A stretch of DNA of 64,000 nt from Roseomonas genomospecies 6 (lineage in GTDB: Bacteria; Pseudomonadota; Alphaproteobacteria; Azospirillales; Azospirillaceae), in the NCBI RefSeq assembly GCF_008365375.1, contig NZ_QOKW01000018.1, positions 62,001-126,000 of the forward strand. Direction: 5' to 3'. Position numbers and translations under genes: made by a program. The notes under the pieces were generated by a model, which worked only from the letters and a program-made list of their open reading frames with translations, was not told the origin of the DNA and made no database searches. Within the stretch, counting starts at the first letter, position 1; every line of letters starts with the position of its first letter. Positions 15,764 to 24,140 of the stretch are shown in pieces.

Positions 15764-16732
15764 GTGGCGCGGACCGCACTGATCTTCGGGGTTTCCGGGC
15801 AGGATGGAAGCTATCTTGCCCGGCACCTTCTCGACCGCGGCTACACCGTCCACGGCACCTCGCGGGACTGCGAGATCGCGTCGTTCCGCAACCTGACGAT
15901 CCTGGGCATCCGCGACCGGGTGAACGTCCATTCGGCGACCCTGCACGACTTCCGCAGCATCGTGCAGGTGATCCGGGCGGTGAGGCCCGACGAGATCTAC
16001 AATCTCTCGGCCCAGTCGGCGGTGGGGCTGTCCTTCGAGCAGCCGGTCGAGACGATCGACAGCATCCTGAACGGTACGCTGAACATCCTGGAGGCCATCC
16101 GCTTCCTGGGGGTGGACGCGCGCTTCTATCACGCCTCCTCCAGCGAGAGCTTCGGCAACACCCTGGACGAGCCCGCCGGCGAGGCGACCGCCTTCCGCCC
16201 CTGCAGCCCCTATGGCGTCGCCAAGTCGGCGGCGCATTGGATGGTCGCCAACTACCGTCAGGCTTACGGGCTCTATGCCTGCTCCGGCATCCTGTTCAAC
16301 CACGAGTCGCCGCTGCGTCCGGCGCGCTTCGTCACCCGCAAGATCGTCCGCGGCGCCATCGCGGTGGCGCAGGGCCGGGCGAAGACGCTGGAGCTGGGCA
16401 ACCTCGCGGTGGCGCGCGACTGGGGCTGGGCGCCGGAATATGTGGACGCCATGTGGCGGATGCTCCAGCAGGACGAGCCGGACGATTTCGTCATCGCCAC
16501 CGGCCGGATGCATGCGCTGGAGGATTTCGTCCGGACGGCCTTCGCCTATTTCGGCCTGGACTGGCGGGAGCATGTGGTCCAGGGCGCGACGAACCTGCGC
16601 CCGATGGACATCCATCGCAGCGTCGGCAACCCGGCCAAGGCCGCGGCCCGTTTGGGCTGGAAGGCCGAAACCCTGATGCCGGATCTCGTCGGCCGGCTGA
16701 TCGAGGCGGAGCTGGCCCTGCCATCGTCATGA
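15764..16732 (+). CDS. GDP-mannose 4,6-dehydratase paralogue (short SDR enzyme)
   Basis: 322 aa from a GTG at 15764 preceded by GGAGGAG. It is clearly paralogous to gmd (ALIFGVSGQDGSYLARHLL, TVHGTSRD, ILFNHESPLRPARFVTRKI). The catalytic stretch reads SSSESFG, with Ser in place of the usual Thr but the catalytic Glu kept, and Y-G-V-A-K supplies Tyr and Lys. The retained Glu points to dehydratase chemistry; reductases such as Rmd lack it. The R-R after the Rossmann loop is replaced by S-R-D and the protein ends about 30 residues early. It could be a second dehydratase with altered specificity, or an enzyme acting on the gmd product. Confidence 0.8.
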   Translation: MARTALIFGVSGQDGSYLARHLLDRGYTVHGTSRDCEIASFRNLTILGIRDRVNVHSATLHDFRSIVQVIRAVRPDEIYNLSAQSAVGLSFEQPVETIDSILNGTLNILEAIRFLGVDARFYHASSSESFGNTLDEPAGEATAFRPCSPYGVAKSAAHWMVANYRQAYGLYACSGILFNHESPLRPARFVTRKIVRGAIAVAQGRAKTLELGNLAVARDWGWAPEYVDAMWRMLQQDEPDDFVIATGRMHALEDFVRTAFAYFGLDWREHVVQGATNLRPMDIHRSVGNPAKAAARLGWKAETLMPDLVGRLIEAELALPSS

Positions 16733-16865
16733 GAGGGAACCGAGAGGGGGCTGTGAAGGCGATGGGGATCGGGGTATAGAACCGGCCCATCCCTGCCTTG
16801 CGTCGAAGGGCTGCCGCCCATGGCTTTCCCACCCCGCCGGCCCGGTTTTGAGTGGATTGCGAGAG

Positions 16866-17723
16866 ATGACCACCGAGAGCTTTCCCGGCTCCGCCGCCCG
16901 GCAGAGGAACGGGGCCGTCTACGACTCCGGAGACCGCAGCGAGGCGGCGCGGGCCTGGGACGATCTCAGGGAAGGAGCCCTGCGATGGCGGCTGTGGAGC
17001 CGGCTCGGCTGGCACGACATCCGCAAGCGCTACCGCCGCTCGGTCCTGGGACCCTTCTGGCTGACGCTCAGCATGGCCGTCATGGTGGGCAGCCTGGGGC
17101 TGATCTACGGCACGCTGTTCCGGCTGGACCTGGAGGGCTATCTGCCCTTCCTGGCGGTCGGGCTGGCCACCTGGACCCTCATCTCCTCCTTCCTCAACGA
17201 AGGCTGCATCAGCTTCATCGAGCTTGAGCCGCTCATCAAGAACGTCCGCATCCCGATGTCGGTGCACATCCTGCGGGCTCTGTGGCGCAACCTGATCATC
17301 TACGGCCACAACATCGTGATCTTCGCGGTGGTGGCGCTGGTCTTCGGAATCTGGCCGGGGGCGGCGGGCCTTCTGGCGGTGGCCGGGCTGGCGCTGCTTC
17401 TGGTGAACGCCGGCTGGATCATGCTGCTGCTCGGCATGATCTGCACCCGTTTCCGGGACGTGCCCCCGATCATCGGCAGCGTGATCCAGCTCCTGTTCTT
17501 CGTGACGCCGGTCATGTGGAAGCCGGAACTGCTGGGCGACCGCCGCTATCTGATGGTGCTGAACCCCTTCTACCATCTGCTGGAGGTCATCCGGGCGCCG
17601 TTGCTGGGGCATGTGCCGGGCTGGGAAAGCTGGGTCGCCGGCCTGCTGTTCGCCGCCGCCGGCTGGGCCTTCACCTTCGCCTGCTTCGCCCGCTTCCGCA
17701 AACGCATCGCCTATTGGCTCTGA
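16866..17723 (+). CDS. wzm: ABC-2 type polysaccharide exporter permease 1
   Basis: 285 aa from the ATG at 16866; a TTG at 16848 is in frame. The N-terminus is soluble, then RLGWHDIRKRYRRSVLGPFW marks the characteristic entry of Wzm/KpsM permeases. About six hydrophobic segments follow (MAVMVGSLGLIYGTLF, AVGLATWTLISSFL, IVIFAVVALVFGIW and others) and the conserved VTPVMWKPE and NPFYHLLEVIRAPLLG near the end. It forms the inner-membrane channel for a finished lipid-linked polysaccharide together with the ATPase 15 bp downstream. Same strand as gmd and fcl, so the exported polymer probably contains a 6-deoxyhexose. Confidence 0.9.
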   Translation: MTTESFPGSAARQRNGAVYDSGDRSEAARAWDDLREGALRWRLWSRLGWHDIRKRYRRSVLGPFWLTLSMAVMVGSLGLIYGTLFRLDLEGYLPFLAVGLATWTLISSFLNEGCISFIELEPLIKNVRIPMSVHILRALWRNLIIYGHNIVIFAVVALVFGIWPGAAGLLAVAGLALLLVNAGWIMLLLGMICTRFRDVPPIIGSVIQLLFFVTPVMWKPELLGDRRYLMVLNPFYHLLEVIRAPLLGHVPGWESWVAGLLFAAAGWAFTFACFARFRKRIAYWL

Positions 17724-17738
17724 CCCACTGGATCTGGA

Positions 17739-18521
17739 ATGGCTTCGATCCGCCTGAACGACGTTTCGGTCGATTTCGTGCTTTATCAGGGAAGCGCGCG
17801 CTCCCTGAAGAAGACGCTGCTGCGCACCTCCACCAGCGGCGCGCTGAAGCACGACGCGCACCACCGCATCACCGTGAAGGCGCTGAGCAACCTGAACCTG
17901 ACGCTGGAGCACGGCGACCGGGTCGGGCTGGTCGGCGGCAACGGGGCCGGCAAGACGACGCTGCTGCGCGTTCTGGCCGGCGTGTACGAGCCGACCGCCG
18001 GGCGCATCCGTGTCGAGGGCAGCGTCACGCCGCTGTTCGACCTGGGGCTGGGGCTGGACATGGATGCGTCGGGCTACGACAACATCCGGATGCGCGCCGC
18101 CTATTTCGGCATCGACGGGGACGAGATCGAGTCCAAGATGGACGACATCGCCGCCTTCACCGAACTCGGCGACTATCTCGACCTGCCGGTGCGCACCTAT
18201 TCGGCGGGCATGACGCTGCGGCTGGCCTTTGCCGCGGCGACCGCGGTCGATCCGGAAATCCTGCTGATGGACGAATGGATCGCCGTCAGCGACACCCAGT
18301 TTCTGGAAAAAGCCCAGCGCCGGGCCGAAGGATTCGTGAACCGCTCCAGCATCATGGTCGTCGCCTCCCATGTGGACGAGGTTCTGAAGCGGTTGTGCAA
18401 CAAGGCCCTCTGGCTGGAACGCGGCACGGTCTTGCGCATCGGCCCGGTTGACGAGGTTCTGGCGGCGTATCACAAACACAACGCGGGCGGCGAACCGGCG
18501 CCGCGAGACGGAGACGAGTGA
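17739..18521 (+). CDS. wzt: ABC exporter ATPase 1, without C-terminal binding domain
   Basis: 260 aa. Walker A is GGNGAGKTT (about residue 66), the signature loop is YSAGMTLRL (about 153), and Walker B is ILLMDEW (about 174) followed by the switch His in ASHVDE. The N-terminus (VSVDFVLYQGSARSLKK) is the extended lead of Wzt/KpsT/TagH-type ATPases. At 260 residues it lacks the C-terminal carbohydrate-recognition domain that the second ATPase at 48774-50189 has, so substrate choice must come from elsewhere. It powers export with the permease upstream. Confidence 0.9.
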   Translation: MASIRLNDVSVDFVLYQGSARSLKKTLLRTSTSGALKHDAHHRITVKALSNLNLTLEHGDRVGLVGGNGAGKTTLLRVLAGVYEPTAGRIRVEGSVTPLFDLGLGLDMDASGYDNIRMRAAYFGIDGDEIESKMDDIAAFTELGDYLDLPVRTYSAGMTLRLAFAAATAVDPEILLMDEWIAVSDTQFLEKAQRRAEGFVNRSSIMVVASHVDEVLKRLCNKALWLERGTVLRIGPVDEVLAAYHKHNAGGEPAPRDGDE

Positions 18522-18525
18522 TCGG

Positions 18526-19509
18526 ATGACGATGGGTACGGCAGCCTTTTCTCTGGACGGCAAGCGGGTGTGGGTCGCGGGGCATCGCGGCATGGCGGGA
18601 TCGGCGGTCGTTCGCCGGCTGGAGCGGGAGCCTTGCGAGATCCTGACCGTGGGCCGCGAGACGGTCGACCTGCGCCGTCAGGCCGAGGTCGAGGCGTGGA
18701 TGGCCGAGGCGCGGCCGGACGTCGTCTTCCTCACCGCCGCCCTGGTCGGCGGAATCCACGCCAACAACACCCGCCCGGCTGAATTCCTCTACGAGAATCT
18801 GGCGATCGAGACCAACATCATCCACGCCGCCAAGCAGGTCGGGGTGCGGAAGCTGGTCTTCCTGGGGTCCTCCTGCATCTATCCCCGGATGGCGCCGCAG
18901 CCCATTCCGGAGGAATCGCTGCTGACCGGCCCGCTGGAGCCGACCAACGAGTGGTACGCGATCGCCAAGATCGCCGGCATCAAGATGTGCCAGGCCTACC
19001 GCCGGCAATACGGCTGCGACTTCATCTCGGCCATGCCGACCAACCTCTACGGCTTCGGCGACAACTTCGACATCGAGCAGGGGCATGTCGCCGCCGCTCT
19101 GATGGTCAAGATTCACCGCGCCAAGGCGGAGGGCGCGGCCAGCGTCGAGCTGTGGGGCGACGGCAGCCCGCTGCGCGAGTTCCTGTTCGTCGAGGATCTG
19201 GCCGATGGGCTGGTCTTCCTGGCGAAGCATTATACGGGCGAGACGCACGTCAACCTCGGCTCCGGCCACGAGATTTCCATCCGCGGCCTCGCCGAACTGC
19301 TGGCCGGCGTGATCGGCTATGAGGGCGACTTCCGCTTCGACCCGTCCAAGCCGAACGGCACCCCGCGCAAGATCATGGACAATCACCGGCTGGCCGACAT
19401 GGGCTGGGCCGCCCCGACCCCGCTGCGCGAGGGGTTCGAGCGCACCTACCGCTGGTATCTGGAGAATCTGGGCGCCGGCACCCTGCGCGGCCTGCCCGCG
19501 GGCCGCTGA
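18526..19509 (+). CDS. fcl: GDP-L-fucose synthase
   Basis: 327 aa, 4 bp after the ATPase gene. It epimerises and reduces GDP-4-keto-6-deoxymannose to GDP-L-fucose. Seen: VWVAGHRGMAGSAVVRRL (Rossmann), AALVGGIHANNTRPAEFL, the catalytic FLGSSCIYP Ser, the YAIAK Tyr/Lys pair, and TNLYGFGDNFD, all family hallmarks. With gmd it completes GDP-fucose synthesis, and the GT11-type enzyme at 54611-58558 is a natural user. I chose the ATG at 18526; an ATG two codons later (18532) is equally possible. Confidence 0.95.
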   Translation: MTMGTAAFSLDGKRVWVAGHRGMAGSAVVRRLEREPCEILTVGRETVDLRRQAEVEAWMAEARPDVVFLTAALVGGIHANNTRPAEFLYENLAIETNIIHAAKQVGVRKLVFLGSSCIYPRMAPQPIPEESLLTGPLEPTNEWYAIAKIAGIKMCQAYRRQYGCDFISAMPTNLYGFGDNFDIEQGHVAAALMVKIHRAKAEGAASVELWGDGSPLREFLFVEDLADGLVFLAKHYTGETHVNLGSGHEISIRGLAELLAGVIGYEGDFRFDPSKPNGTPRKIMDNHRLADMGWAAPTPLREGFERTYRWYLENLGAGTLRGLPAGR

Positions 19510-19525
19510 GGGCAGGGCGCCGGCG

Positions 19526-20407
19526 TCAGCCCTCCCGGATGCGGCGCAGCCGCCGCCGCATCCAGTCGCGCCCGCGGCGTGCAAGGCCGCGGACCAGCCG
19601 GCGCCAGGGGATGCGGTGGAGGCCGCCGGCCCCGGTCTCGGCTAACCGGCGCTTCAGTTCGGCGTTCTCCAGCCGGACGGCCAGGAAACTGTCCTGGTAC
19701 AGCTCGATCCGCCGGCGCAGCCACGCCTCCGACTGGTAGAAGGGCAGGGTGTTTTGGATGGCGTAGACCTCCGGCTGGCCCTTGGCGAGGTTGCTGGAGG
19801 TGCCGCCCAGCCCGAAGGACGCCACCGTCACCGGCATGTGCATCAGCGTGACCGACGGATCGGCGATGGCCTTCAGGAACCAGTCGTAATCGGCGTGGAC
19901 CCGCCACCGCGTGTCGAAGGGGCCGGTGCGGTCGAACACCGCTCGCCGCGCGAAGGTCCCCTGGTGCGGCAAACAGCCGCACACCATCGTCTCCGCCGCC
20001 TTGTCGGCCTCCTGCGGGGAGTGGATGACCGACCCGCCTTCCGGCAGGCGGACCTCGATATCCCCGTAGAAGAGATCAACCTCCGGGTGCCGTTCGATGA
20101 AGCGCACCGCCCTCTCGACCGAACGGGCGTCGTGGAACCAGTCCTCGGCGTTCAGGAAATGGATCAGGTCGCCGGTCGCCCGCGCGAGTCCCTTGTTCAT
20201 CGCATCGTAGATGCCGCCATCGGGTTCGGACACGAGAACCGCCGGGCGGTGCCGGTGACCTTTTAGGATCTCCAGCGTTCCATCGGTCGAGGCTCCGTCG
20301 ATGATGATATGCTCAATGTTCTGGTAAGACTGCTGTGCGACACTTTCCAGTGTGCGGCCTATGCCGTCACGGACATTCCGGCAAATCGTAATAACCGAGA
20401 CCTTCAT
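19526..20407 (-). CDS. GT2 glycosyltransferase, WcaE-like
   Basis: 293 aa. The ATG at 20407 has an excellent ribosome site (AGGAGGAGG). MKVSVITICRNVRDGIGRTL, IIIDGASTDGTLEIL, VSEPDGGIYDAMNKG and GDLIHFLNAEDWF are the hallmarks of the GT2 subgroup that includes colanic-acid WcaE; N-A-E-D stands in for the usual D-x-D. GCLPHQGTFARR and HADYDWFLKA complete the fold. The last about 60 residues are Arg-rich and basic (RRRLRRIREG), possibly membrane-associated. Convergent with fcl (16 bp) and divergent from the type I exporter. Confidence 0.9.
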   Translation of the reverse strand: MKVSVITICRNVRDGIGRTLESVAQQSYQNIEHIIIDGASTDGTLEILKGHRHRPAVLVSEPDGGIYDAMNKGLARATGDLIHFLNAEDWFHDARSVERAVRFIERHPEVDLFYGDIEVRLPEGGSVIHSPQEADKAAETMVCGCLPHQGTFARRAVFDRTGPFDTRWRVHADYDWFLKAIADPSVTLMHMPVTVASFGLGGTSSNLAKGQPEVYAIQNTLPFYQSEAWLRRRIELYQDSFLAVRLENAELKRRLAETGAGGLHRIPWRRLVRGLARRGRDWMRRRLRRIREG

Positions 20408-20427
20408 CCACCTCCTCCTGTCGGGCT

Positions 20428-20442
20428 CGCTCAAATTGAGCG
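20428..20442. promoter_or_regulatory. 15-bp palindrome between divergent genes, candidate operator
   Basis: CGCTCAA-A-TTGAGCG is a perfect 7-bp inverted repeat around one base, in the 129-bp gap between the GT2 gene (- strand) and the type I exporter (+ strand). Its place could allow joint control of both. No promoter elements are clear enough to call. Confidence 0.35.
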
Positions 20443-20536
20443 CTCCGAGTGCAAAGCTTGTATCGGATGAAGGTGGTACAGTACAGTCGGGCCGCCGGTG
20501 AAGCCACCGGAAGAGCGACTGGGGCACAGGGGCCAG

Positions 20537-22774
20537 ATGCAGAGCAATACCGCCGCCGATCCACAACAAGCCTCTTCGGAGGCCATGCGAACCACCAGCC
20601 TCCATGCGCTCGCCGTCGTGGCCCGGCACCACGGGCTGCATTTGTCGGTCGAGCAGATGCGGCGCGACTACGCCATCGAAGCGGGGGAGCCGTCCACGGC
20701 GACGCTGCTGAAGATCGCGGAGGATAGCGGGCTGACCGTTCGTTCGACGAAGCTGCGCTGGAAACACCTGTCGCGCCTCGGCAAGGCGTTGCCGCTCCTG
20801 CTGCGGCTGCGCGACGGCAGCACCATGGTGATGGTCGCCTTCCGCGAGGACGGCGGCGCACCGGCCGCGATGCTTCAGGACCCGCTCAGCCCCGACCAAG
20901 CCTGCGTCGCCGTGGACGAACTGCGGCTCGCGTCGGTCTGGGACGGCGATGCGATCTTCGTCAAGCGCCGCTACCGCGTGACCGACGAGGAGCGGCCGTT
21001 CGGCTTTACCTGGCTGGTCGGGCAGATCCTGCGTGAAAAGAGGATTTTCCGCGACGTCGGCATTTCGGCCTTGGTCCTTAGCCTGTTCGCGCTGGTGCCG
21101 CCGCTGCTCTTCATGGTGATCCTGGACCGCGTGCTGGTTCACCAGCGCCTGTCCACGCTGTATGTTCTGCTGACGGCCATCGGCTTCCTGTTGCTGTTCG
21201 ACACCCTTTTCGGCTACCTGCGCCGCTATCTGGTGGCGATCGGAACGGCCAGGGTGGACGCCCGCATCAGCACTTACATCTTTGACCGGATGATCAGTCT
21301 GCCGATCGATTTCTTCGAGCGGACCCCGACCGGCGTCATCAGCTACAAGATCAGCGAGATCTGGCGCGTCCGCAGCTTCCTGACCGGTCAGTTGTTCGGG
21401 ACGCTGCTGGACTCCATGACGCTGGTCGTGCTGATCCCGGCGCTGTTCATCCTGAGCCCGCCCCTGGCCTTCTACGTCCTGGGCATTGCCTTCCTCATGG
21501 CGTTGGTGGTGGTCGTCTACATCGGTCCGCTGGCCAAAGCCTATGGCAAGATCGTCGTGGCGGAACAGCGCAAGGGCGCCTTCATGATCGAGGTGCTGCA
21601 CGGCATGCGCACGGTGAAGTCGCTCGCTCTGGAAGGACGCAAGCGGCTCGACTGGGACGTGCGGGTCGCCGACGCGGTGCGCGCCAACACCAACATGCAG
21701 CTTCTCTCCAACCAGCCGCAGACCATTCTGCAGCCGCTGGAGAAGGCGATCTACGCCGGATCGCTGGGGCTCGGCGCCTATCTCGCGATCGGCGAGGGGG
21801 CCATCGTCTATGGCGGCTCGCTGGTCGCCTTCAGCATGATCGCCAGCCGGACTACCCAGCCCTTCGTCCAGATCGCCAGCCTGCTGCAGCAGTTGCAGGA
21901 GGTTCGCGGCGCCATCGGCCAGGTGGCCTCGGTGGTCAACCAGGAGCCTGAGCAGGCCGCGGGCCGTCAGGGCGTGCGTCCGGAGATCAAGGGAGAAATC
22001 ACCTTCTCCGAGGTGCGTTTCCGCTATGCCGGTGCCCAGAGTCCGGCGCTCGACAGCGTCGGCTTCTCGATCAAGGCCGGCCAGGTCATCGGCATCATGG
22101 GGCGGTCCGGCTCCGGCAAGACGACCGTCACGCGGCTGCTGCAGGGCCTTCATCAGAATTACGAGGGCCTCATCAAGATCGACGGCGTCGATCTGCGCGA
22201 GATCGACCTCAGCCATCTGCGCTCCAACCTGGGCGTCGTGCTGCAGGACAACTTCCTGTTCAACGGCACGATCCGCGAGAACATCATGGCCGCCAACCGC
22301 AGCGCCAGCTTGGAAGAGGTGATGCGGGCGGCTCGGCTTGCCGGTGCGGAGGAGTTCATCGAGCGGCTTCCGCGCGGCTATGAGACGATGATCGAGGAAG
22401 GCTCGGCCAACCTGTCGGGCGGGCAGCGTCAGCGCATCGCCATCGCCCGCGCGCTCCTTGTCGATCCGAGCGTCCTCATCATGGACGAGGCGACCAGCGC
22501 GCTCGACCCCGACAGCGAGGCGATCATCAACAACAACCTGACGCGCATCGCCCAGGGACGGACGATGATCGTCATCTCCCACCGCCTCGCCTCTCTGGTC
22601 AATTGCGACCAGATCATGGTGCTGGAGCGCGGCAAGCTCTATGACATGGGCAAGCACGACGAACTGCTTCAGCGCTGCGACGTTTACCGGCACCTCTGGT
22701 TCCAGCAGAACCGCCACCTTTCTCCGGGAAGCACTCATGACCGCGCTCCTCTTACGCCGGCCGCAACTGCCTGA
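20537..22774 (+). CDS. Type I secretion ABC transporter, HlyB-like
   Basis: 745 aa from the ATG at 20537 (AGGGG 5 nt before it). Residues about 15-140 form a C39-like domain without the catalytic Cys (TSLHALAVVARHHGLHLS), as in HlyB/RTX exporters, so it binds but does not cut its substrate. A five- to six-helix membrane domain follows (about 160-460; ISALVLSLFALVPPLLF, PIDFFERTPTGVISYKISEI). The ATPase has Walker A GRSGSGKTT (about 521), signature LSGGQRQRI (about 625) and Walker B VLIMDEATSALD (about 645). It overlaps the HlyD gene by 38 bp. Likely substrates here are the RTX proteins at 32302-34062 and 44138-45166. Confidence 0.95.
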   Translation: MQSNTAADPQQASSEAMRTTSLHALAVVARHHGLHLSVEQMRRDYAIEAGEPSTATLLKIAEDSGLTVRSTKLRWKHLSRLGKALPLLLRLRDGSTMVMVAFREDGGAPAAMLQDPLSPDQACVAVDELRLASVWDGDAIFVKRRYRVTDEERPFGFTWLVGQILREKRIFRDVGISALVLSLFALVPPLLFMVILDRVLVHQRLSTLYVLLTAIGFLLLFDTLFGYLRRYLVAIGTARVDARISTYIFDRMISLPIDFFERTPTGVISYKISEIWRVRSFLTGQLFGTLLDSMTLVVLIPALFILSPPLAFYVLGIAFLMALVVVVYIGPLAKAYGKIVVAEQRKGAFMIEVLHGMRTVKSLALEGRKRLDWDVRVADAVRANTNMQLLSNQPQTILQPLEKAIYAGSLGLGAYLAIGEGAIVYGGSLVAFSMIASRTTQPFVQIASLLQQLQEVRGAIGQVASVVNQEPEQAAGRQGVRPEIKGEITFSEVRFRYAGAQSPALDSVGFSIKAGQVIGIMGRSGSGKTTVTRLLQGLHQNYEGLIKIDGVDLREIDLSHLRSNLGVVLQDNFLFNGTIRENIMAANRSASLEEVMRAARLAGAEEFIERLPRGYETMIEEGSANLSGGQRQRIAIARALLVDPSVLIMDEATSALDPDSEAIINNNLTRIAQGRTMIVISHRLASLVNCDQIMVLERGKLYDMGKHDELLQRCDVYRHLWFQQNRHLSPGSTHDRAPLTPAATA

Positions 22775-24095
22775 TCTGGCCGCCGAGCAGGCCATAAACG
22801 ATTTCCAAGGCGAAACCGCGGAAATCACCGGCGCTCCGGAGCCATTCAAGGCACGGATCGTCGTATGGGTGCTTGTCGCCATGGTGATCCTGTTCATCGT
22901 GCTGGCGTCGGTCATGAAGCTCGACCGCGTGGTCAGCGCGACGGGGCGCATCGTGTCCCAGGCGCCGACCATCGTCGTGCAGCCGCTCGAGATCTCGATC
23001 ATCCGCAGCCTGAACGTCCGCGCCGGCCAAACCGTGCGGCGCGGCGACATCCTTGCTACGCTCGACCCGACCTTCTCAGCCGCCGATGTCGCTCAGCTCG
23101 AACGGCAGGCGTCCAAGTTCACGGCGGAAATCGCCCGGCTGAACGCCGAGGCTGAGGGCGTGCCCTTCAAGATCGCCAGCAAGGATCAAGACATGATCCT
23201 GCAGGAGTCGATCTGGCAGTACCGCCAAGCCGAATACGCGGCCAAGCTCGCCAACTTCGATCAGCGGATGGCGACGCTCCAGGCTACGATCAAGAGCGCC
23301 AAGACCGATGCCGATCATTACCGCTCCCGCCTGAAGATCGTGGGGGAGATCGAGGAGATGCGCCGGACGCTGGAGAAAAACCAGACCGGCAGCCGCCTGA
23401 ACTCTCTGATCGCCAGCGACACCCGCGTGGAGACGGAACGGAACCTTGGCCTCAGCGAGAACACCATTCGCACGTCCTCGCACGACCTGGAGGCCCTGCG
23501 CGCCGAGCGGGAGGTCTACATCCAGCAGTGGCGCAGCACCGTGCTGACCGACCTGTCGACCCGTCAGGTCGATCTGGAGCGCGTCCGCGAGGAACTCGCC
23601 AAGGCCCAGAAGCGGCGTGACTTGGTCGAACTGCGGGCGGTGGAGGACGCCGTGGTGCTGGAGGTCGGGAAGTACTCCGTCGGGTCCGTGGTGGAATCGG
23701 CCCAGCCCATCTACACTCTGATGCCGCTGAACGCCAAATTGGAAGTGGAGGCGGAAATCGCCGGCATCGACCAGGGCTTCGTCAAGCCGGGCGATACGGT
23801 GCAGGTCAAGCTGGACGCCTATCGGTTCATCGAGCATGGCATGGCGAAGGGCGTGGTCCGGACGATCAGTGAGGACTCCTTCACCCGCCGCGAGGACCAG
23901 AGCCAGGCCCCGCGCCCCTTCTTCCGCGCGAAGATCGAGCTGACCGAGGTGGATCTGCGTGACGTGCCTTCCGATTTCCGGCTGATTCCGGGCATGCCCC
24001 TGACGGCGGACATCGTGGTCGGCGCAAGGACCATCATGGCTTATCTCGTCGAAGGGGCGTTGAAGAACGGTGCGGAAGGCCTGCGCGAGCCGTAG
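22737..24095 (+). CDS. Type I secretion membrane-fusion protein, HlyD-like
   Basis: 452 aa, starting inside the end of the HlyB-like gene. A single membrane anchor lies near residues 41-62 (VVWVLVAMVILFIVLASV). Next comes a lipoyl/barrel-sandwich half (VSATGRIVSQAPTIVVQPLE, IIRSLNVRAGQTVRRGDIL), a long alpha-helical hairpin (about 110-310), the second half (VEDAVVLEVGKYSVGSVV) and a beta-barrel end. It bridges the HlyB-like ATPase to an outer-membrane TolC-type channel; no tolC gene is in the window. Confidence 0.93.
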   Translation: MTALLLRRPQLPDLAAEQAINDFQGETAEITGAPEPFKARIVVWVLVAMVILFIVLASVMKLDRVVSATGRIVSQAPTIVVQPLEISIIRSLNVRAGQTVRRGDILATLDPTFSAADVAQLERQASKFTAEIARLNAEAEGVPFKIASKDQDMILQESIWQYRQAEYAAKLANFDQRMATLQATIKSAKTDADHYRSRLKIVGEIEEMRRTLEKNQTGSRLNSLIASDTRVETERNLGLSENTIRTSSHDLEALRAEREVYIQQWRSTVLTDLSTRQVDLERVREELAKAQKRRDLVELRAVEDAVVLEVGKYSVGSVVESAQPIYTLMPLNAKLEVEAEIAGIDQGFVKPGDTVQVKLDAYRFIEHGMAKGVVRTISEDSFTRREDQSQAPRPFFRAKIELTEVDLRDVPSDFRLIPGMPLTADIVVGARTIMAYLVEGALKNGAEGLREP

Positions 24096-24140
24096 GACGC
24101 GGGGCGCGCTGTCCCCCAACGCGAGGATCAGGGAAAGGGT

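Noticed and set aside
19526..23050. A 1,174-codon - strand frame across the type I exporter
   Set aside because: Only its last 293 codons (19526-20407) are a real GT2 gene with its own ribosome site; the rest is antisense to HlyB/HlyD-like genes.
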